A DNA stretch of 64,000 bases from NCBI RefSeq assembly GCF_954871325.1, contig NC_088775.1, forward strand, positions 77,601,561 to 77,665,560, in the 5' to 3' direction. The notes under the pieces were generated by a model, which saw nothing but the letters and a program-made list of their open reading frames with translations, did not search any database and was not told the DNA's origin. Below are positions 57,205 to 64,000 of the stretch, piece by piece. Position 1 is the stretch's first letter. Each line of letters starts with the position of its first letter. Source of the stretch: Gordionus sp. m RMFG-2023. Its lineage: Eukaryota > Nematomorpha > Gordioida > Chordodea > Parachordodidae. A program made the position numbers and the translations under genes.

Positions 57205-60050
57205 AACATATCAGGAATTGAAAAATAGAGAACAGCTATTCCTACATTTAATAAATTACTATCTCCTCATAGAAGGTTTAATTTCTTTAGCTTCTATTTG
57301 GATTTGGGAATTTTATAATTTTTAACTTTTTTATCAAATATATGTCAGGGATTTAGGTAAAATATTAGGCCTGGAGAGTAGATCTAGAAGAAAATTTTAT
57401 TGCATTTTTTGGCGAATGCCAGGCTTGTTTTAGAGCTGGTTTGCAGTTCTTCAATACATAATATATATTTTAATCATGAAAAAATTAAATTATACTTTAA
57501 CAATTGCACAATATATATGCTAGTCGAGACAATGCCAATCCAAATGCCATTTGTTTAATATTTTCATTTTATCTTATAATAGAATGCGATATTTTTTAAA
57601 AAATGCATATAAATCAAAGATTTTAATGTAGATGTTTTTTTTATTAATTTGTAACTTAAAACTAACTTTTATTAATTTTTTTATCTCTTCTACTTAAACA
57701 GTTTTAATTTTTTTATACCTTAGACTAACTTTAATTTTTTTTTTGTTATTTCTTTTATAACACAACTTAAATTTTTCGTTTCAAAATTTTTTTTGCCATA
57801 AGATTTTATTTATATTTTATTTGACTTTAAAATTCTATTGTTGTTTTTATATTTTTAACTATTATGTTTTAGATCAATTCAACTAGTGCGTTAACACGTT
57901 AGGATAATATTATAATTTAATATGATGACAGAGATTTTTGGATTATAGAACCAAATTTTCATATTAAAGGATTGAATTTTAAAATAATATCCAAATATTA
58001 TATATTCGTTTATTGATTCTAAAAATCGAATTTAAAAAAATGATGATTAAGATGCGAGTTAATGAGTTTAGCAAACAATAAAACTTTATATATTCCAGCT
58101 TAACCCCAATTTCGGTAAAGGTGTATGAATTTTTATGTCTATGAGTTTTACATTTTATATTTAATACTTGAATTTTAATACACATATAATTTCCTGTCCT
58201 CCCATTTTCGTTCTCTCCCAACATCTAAGCTTCTCTGATATTTATATATTTATTCTTTCCCTTAAGAACTTTATCCCATATCTAAATCGTAAAGGTAAAA
58301 AGCATTTAGAAATCAATTTCAAGCTCATTTGATTGACTATACTAATTTATATATCAAGAAGTAGCTTTCTAGGCTCGTCTAGGTGTTTTATGTCTCAAAG
58401 GTATTGGGCCCATCTAGCTGTTTCCTAGAAAATCAATAGGGCAATGTATTTGCAATTATGGGATCGGCGGAAAGCTATTGTTCTTATATTATTTTTTCAC
58501 GATGCCTTAAAATTATAAATTTTTTATTTAACATATGAGATGAAGTTGTTTGGTTTATATTTCCTCAAAATATTTTAAACACGAATTAGCTAAAAATGAT
58601 CCCCAAACCATTTACAGTGATGAAACATTTTTTCAATTTTACTAAATTAATTTTCGTTATTCTTAATTCAAATTATTTGTAAAGTCGTAAAAATTAAAAG
58701 TAATATGTAGATTTATATGCAATATATTATGTTAAATATGTTTATAATAATTTTTGTTAAATTTTTTGAATTATTATTGCAAATAGTCTTTAATTGTTAA
58801 GTAATATTAAAATAAGTTCTGAATACAAAAAAGTTATGATACTTATATGAGATAGTGTAATTAAACTGCTCAATTTGAACCTTTTTTAAAAATGGCTAAC
58901 TCAATATTTTATCCAGAAAGTTATTATGCAACCCTAAAGATTTTGCTCATAGATGGCACATATGATTGAATCTAGCGAAATTTCGACGCTAAGGCAATAT
59001 TTTCCTGGCTATAATGTTGAGATAAAAATCGGCTCAAATCGTGCCATTTAACAACACTAATGTAAGGGATGTAGCAGATGTAAAATTTAATGTCTGTAGA
59101 AGGTGTGATAATTTTTCTAACATTAAAACTTCAAAATTTTTGGCTAGTTTGTGTTGATTTTTTTTACTCAACGAGCATAGGAATAACATCGAATAGTTAA
59201 CTTCAATATAAAAGCGATTTGCTCTTTTAGGAGGAATAATGATATATTTATACATAAACCGATGTCAGAAACTGTTTTATTTTATATTTTAGTTTAGCAA
59301 AGCAATAATGTATCCAAATGCATATTAACTGAGTTAAGATTTTAATTTGCATTCATATTGGTTATTTCTATTTTACTCTATGTGATTGATAATAATATAA
59401 TCTTATTATTTTTATATTTTAATTAGAATAACCCCACATTATATTATTACCTCAAATAAACTAAGAAATAAAATTATTTAAGATTCTAAATACGGTGCTA
59501 TTTGAAAAGTTGCATGATGAACCTGGAGTACAACAGCATATTCCAATGCTTACCTACCACATTTGTTTAACACAAACTTGTATAATAAATATCATTATGC
59601 CTTAATCATCTAAAAAGTTCCAAATCCACTTGTCACGAATCATTATAAAATCTAGGCAGAATTTTCGAAAACCATATCTAATAAAGTAGCTACGGGCATA
59701 CTATCATCACTTTGATTTATGATTCCTCAAAATTTTTATTTATAAATAAAACTTTATAAAGTTCAAAAGATCAACGCTAAATTTTAAAATATGTTTGAGA
59801 TATAACAGTTTTAAAATAAGAGTAATCTTATATTCCACCTAAGTACTTGTGTTATTTATATTTTCCTAACCTCCCTACATTGATATCTTAAGCCTCAAAA
59901 ATATTATTATTATTAACAATAAATAATATTATAATTACGTATTATTTCAGCCCTAGACTGTCAGTAAAGTTGAAGCACGTCAACATGTTAATTCCAACCC
60001 CCCCCCCCCCTCACTTTAACAAATACAAAAAACCAATTACATATCAGTAC
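57205..60050. other. Intergenic, no gene seen
   Basis: Long AT-rich stretch. A short plus-strand open piece near 58950-59035 (MIESSEISTLRQYFPGYNVE) has protein-like composition but no splice partners. A C run of about 14 lies at 59998-60011. Confidence 0.35.
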
Positions 60051-60059
60051 TGAAAATAT

Positions 60060-60190
60060 TTTCTACTGTAATCATTACCGCTGCGAATATCGATTATCGC
60101 AGGAAAATATTATGATTAAATTATCTCAAATGCATTACAACAGAAACATCACTGCAAAATAATTCAAAAAATTACCTGCAAAAATTACCC
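60060..60190. repeat. Degenerate aatgcattac-type motif run
   Basis: Several diverged caaatgcattacaac and cactgcaaaata words, the same motif as the run at 11365-11585. Confidence 0.4.
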
Positions 60191-60364
60191 ATCATCATTT
60201 TCATTTATATATTAATGTAATATTTATAATCTATCACTAGTCATTCATCTCATTAAAAACAAATTTTATGCCATATCAAGTTTTCATAGCGTATTATAAC
60301 CGAATAGGTAAAAACAATCAAAAAATAAATTTCTTAATAAATGTTAAATCTAATCCAGTATAGT

Positions 60365-61092
60365 CAGCCTTCACATGACAGAATTCCTAGACCAAACCCC
60401 TCTCTGAAGCCTATACCGAACCCTCTAAATTCGGTCACCTTCATTCCCAATTATTAATTCGAGTTTATATTATAAATTGTAATCCTTTCATATACTTTAC
60501 AAATAATATCCTAAATTATAAAAACTATAAACTATCAAAAAATAGTGAATGTGAAAGAATTATTTTTAAAATATGAATTAAATTAAAAAAACCTTCTACT
60601 CATTTATGATAATTGTATTATTATAATGTATTGTTTGGCATGAATTTAAGTTTGCTGATAGAATGTCAACCCTCTAATAATTTATATTTAAAAATATAGC
60701 AGAAAATTATATAGAAATAAGATTTATTGTAAAATTACTCAATGATTATGATTATATTTAATGCAACAGTTGACTGCAAATGGCAAAATTCTCAGGTCCA
60801 GCCCGACCCGGCCGGTAGGAATTTAGTATTTACCAAGGTATTGCAGATTACTGGTATGCAATATATAGATTTGGTCGAATGTTTGGCAATCTATGTATAA
60901 ATGTTAATAGGTCTATATAATAACAGTAAAAATAATTTATACAGAAATATATTTTACGCTATTTTATCTAACCCCATCCCTTCTCCCAATAAATTTAGCC
61001 TACTCTCCTTAGAGCCCAAAAATGCCTACCCCCTTTAAAAAATTGGGGGCAAATTGCTTCAAATCTCTTCCTCCCCGTTCATATAGATGGCG
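60365..61092. mobile_element. Diverged, longer relative of the CAGCGTCTACATGA MITE
   Basis: The left end, CAGCCTTCACATGACAG, and the right end, catatagatggcg, align to the two MITE ends with several substitutions. Interior words also match in order: tgcaatatatagattt, aaatttagcctac and cctaccccctttaaaaaa. Flanks agtatagt and agtagtat may be a decayed 8-bp duplication. It is 728 bp, older and longer than the copies at 29.9 and 44.5 kb. Confidence 0.7.
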
Positions 61093-61099
61093 AGTAGTA

Positions 61100-62000
61100 T
61101 ATTACATTGTTAGACAAATAATCGGATAAGAATAGACTTTGTATAGAAACAAAATCATATCTTACAGATTAACTGGACTGGCTCATCACGTCATTTATGT
61201 TACATTCTTTTTTTGCAAATCTTCTCCTATAATAGGGTTGGCAGGTATTCAATATACTTAGCATTGGTTGAGATGAGCCTTATGGGGGTTGCATAACTTA
61301 ATTTTAATTTAAGTTTACATAATCCTAGAGAATTTGAGTTATAATAAAATTATATAATTTTTAAGAACTAACATACTAATTATACTAATATTTGCTGAAT
61401 TATCAAATTTTCCTATAATACTTTCATCATAAACTTTAAATAAAATATATTTAATATCAAATAAAGTGTAAAGAAAAAATTTTCCTAAAAATATTCTATA
61501 TCCATATCAAGATTTTATAAAAAGGATATTTTATTTTAAAATAAATAAGTAAGTTAAAATTTCTACCAATCTTTTATTTCCTTCTGTATTATTTATTTAT
61601 ACTCAGCAGTTCATATGCCCCTTAAGTCATTGAAAACTTACCCCCAACCAATTACCTTCATATTTAGCCCCTTCCCCACCTCCGAAGACAATAATTTATT
61701 TTATTGATTCTTTATTAGAATGACGTTTTTTTTTATATATGGGAAGGTACTATTTATAAGAGTGGATAAATTTTCCTGGAATTTTGAAATTTTTACCGCA
61801 CTATTTTATTTAAATGTTTTTGTTTTGCATTGGGAAAAAAATCAAAATCAAAACTTAAGTATTTTGCACAAATGGGGAGGTCAAAATTAGATTACATTAG
61901 CTAATTTTAATTCTGGTTTCCTTTTTTTTGGTATTCCCTCCTTTTGTCTCTTTCCTTTTAAAATTTCCCCAATTTTGATCTGAATTTCCTTTTCTTAGGG
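61100..62000. other. Intergenic, no gene seen
   Basis: AT-rich with pyrimidine patches near 61910-61990; no feature supportable. Confidence 0.4.
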
Positions 62001-62007
62001 CCACTGT

Positions 62008-63593
62008 CGTATCCACGATTATGCTATGGGGGGGGCACTATTAGGTGAATTTTTTCAGATAAATTTTGTTAGAGATATTAAGTCCACCTATTGTAGGCCT
62101 TTGGCTATATTAGGTTTTTATAAAAAAAATTGGGTTTTCACTTTTTTCTTTTATTAAAATGCTTTTATCCAAAAATTATAAACTATAGTCGTTATTTTAA
62201 AAAGTAATTAATTTTTACTAGTTTTTCTTTCAAATTGTTCCCTATATGATATATTGTTTACATTTTTTGGGGAGAGGGAGGTGTGAATGGGGAAAATTTT
62301 TATTAGTCTAGAATGATATTTACGAAAACAGGGAAATTTGTTATGAGGGGGGGGGGGGGTTTCTTACTTCCATTGATCACACGCCTGCTTAGGTCTAAGG
62401 CAACTTATTTTTAACAACCTGCTGAAATTATATCCACCCTGAATCAGTCTTAGCACCTGTTCTTAAAGACAAAAGTGTGAAATATATAATATGAAAAATT
62501 GCCTCATACCTTGAAAATTTTACTGTTATCCTGTGTCTTATATCCCCCCCCCCCAATCCCCTAATGTATAAGGCGTTGTTTATACTAAAAAAAATTAAAA
62601 ATATTATTTAATGCAACAAGGAAATTTTAGATTTTTCATCAAATTAATAAGCAATTAATTATAATAAAGTTTGTTTTATTTATATATAATTATAACCTAC
62701 TAATTAGAACATTTATTTTATTAGAACAACACTTCATAACTGCGAAGAGTGTGTCGATCGTAATCAAACAATAACAAATAAAGAAAAAATATTCAGACCG
62801 AAATATGAATAACTAATTAAGATGCATGAACTTTTCTTTTTTAAAAAATTAATTTATAAATTTATTGATCATAACTCAAAAACTTTCTATTTTAAAGAAA
62901 ACATTTTTACTTTATATAAAAATATAACCTTTCCTTTATTTATTATTTTTTAAATTTAAATAAATAAATTATGAGAAATTATGTTAATTTAAGTTTCAGT
63001 AAGGTATTGTAATTAATGATAAATAATGAGAATTATAACGCCTTACATAATGTTACTAACTATTATTATAAAAATAAATCTTTTATTGAATATATAGGTA
63101 AGAGAAATTTTTGAAACCGAAATCTCTTAAAGTTATTCATTTCATTAAATATTTTTTTTTTTAATTTTCTTATTATAGTATTTTTAATAAAAATTTTAAA
63201 AAAATCTCAAAATAGTTATGAAGACAAAAAGGGTTACAGAAATATATTAAGCATTAACTTTGACACTATTCGTTTCATTTGATTAATTTTATAATTCTTT
63301 TCCATACCTTTATATATTATGTATATTCCAACCGGTTTTTCTTACTTTTTAAAAACAAATAAAATCTTTTGTTATCTTTAATTTCATCGTGAGGTATTAT
63401 ACAAAGGAAAATTTGCTCTTTTATAATGCTATTTATTAAAAGATTAGATTAAAAATTTATTATCCGTAATATTGAACGATATCAGTTTTCGTTCCTCCTA
63501 AGATAGGAAAGTATCAATATAATGTGGAATAGAAAATCGACTTGTTTGGGGGTTGGGGGCAACCCCCCCCCCTCCCCATAAATCGTGGCTACG
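62008..63593. mobile_element. Possible G/C-tract TIR element (about 1.6 kb)
   Basis: The left end CGTATCCACGATT at 62008 is followed by a G run, and the complement of CGTAGCCACGATT closes at 63593 after a C run, so the ends mirror each other with one change. No target duplication was found. Further long G and C runs inside (about 62347 and 62546) may belong to other copies, so the pairing could be coincidental. Confidence 0.4.
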
Positions 63594-63599
63594 CGGACT

Positions 63600-64000
63600 A
63601 TTATCATATATATTTACGAGCAAATTATACAGTCATATCAAAAAATATCATTATTTATAATGTGGATAAAAATTTTATCGTTCTTCTTTCTCCTTGCTTG
63701 CAAATCATAATATAATTTATATCTTGCAAAATATAAAGATGTTTAGTGTCTAAAAAAAATAAATTTTATTTGCGATTCAAAATTTAGTCTTACTGTTTGT
63801 GGCATATTAAAAAATAAATTTTGGTAGGAATTTATACTTAATTCAATTTAAACCGTCGAAATAAATTGATAACAAGCAATATTTATATTTTAGCATAGAA
63901 TTCAATTTTAAAAAAAAATCTTGGACACTATTTAAAAATTTTTTTAAAATAGATTTTGGCATAATGTGATTATAGTACCCAAATAGGCAAGGAATATTAT
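63600..64000. other. AT-rich window end, nothing recognised
   Basis: Simple AT-rich sequence without coding or repeat structure that I can support. Confidence 0.5.

Noticed and set aside
58949-59150. Short plus-strand open pieces (MIESSEISTLRQ and following)
   Set aside because: The composition is suggestive, but the two pieces are in different frames with no AG/GT borders between them.

Overview
The window looks like a stretch of an AT-rich animal (invertebrate) nuclear genome. Base composition is very AT-biased. There are no bacterial-style operons, and there are spliceosomal-type GT-AG introns, many of them only 40-100 nt. Almost every recognisable coding block belongs to a mobile element. 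The species cannot be fixed from this sequence.

Layout. 1-2.8 kb: a minus-strand MULE transposase with an OTU cysteine-protease domain, cut by the window edge. 4.4-5.6 kb: a small tandem array and a Ty3/gypsy-like fossil. 6.0-7.3 kb: a hAT C-terminal fragment split by a TIR element. 11.65-17.72 kb: a short LTR-type fossil with a 4.15-kb foldback (FB-like) element inserted in it. 24.56-26.57 kb: an old hAT. 27.5-28.9 and 29.9-30.4 kb: TIR elements. 31.6-32.9 kb: a gypsy-like gag-pro fossil. 33.1-35.5 kb: a long-TIR (about 700 bp) DNA transposon with an unusual transposase-like ORF. 37.0-39.75 kb: a LINE with RT, zinc finger and restriction-like endonuclease, then a second partial copy at 40.6-41.1 kb. 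41.29-45.96 kb: a nearly whole six-exon hAT with perfect 8-bp target duplications and a second, non-autonomous hAT nested in its intron 5. 47.67-48.68 kb: an internally deleted hAT. 50.3-51.3 kb: an RTE-like LINE 3' end. 52.70-53.97 kb: a piggyBac-like element with TTAA ends. 55.9-57.2 kb: a TIR element with 8-bp target duplications and GC-rich GAA-loop hairpins. 60.4-61.1 and 62.0-63.6 kb: decayed TIR elements.

Host genes are inconspicuous because their exons are tiny. The best is a five-exon minus-strand gene at 54142-55224. Its four canonical introns (41, 99, 44 and 59 nt) keep one frame for 279 codons. A two-exon minus-strand gene (122 aa) lies at 49164-49620. Several weaker splice-bounded islands (8.4-8.7, 18.8-19.6, 20.3-20.4, 27.0 and 51.7 kb) may be further host exons. 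I recognise the family of none of them.

The most striking pieces are the foldback element, the long-TIR element, the dated nesting of a hAT MITE in a hAT, and the cryptic micro-exon genes.
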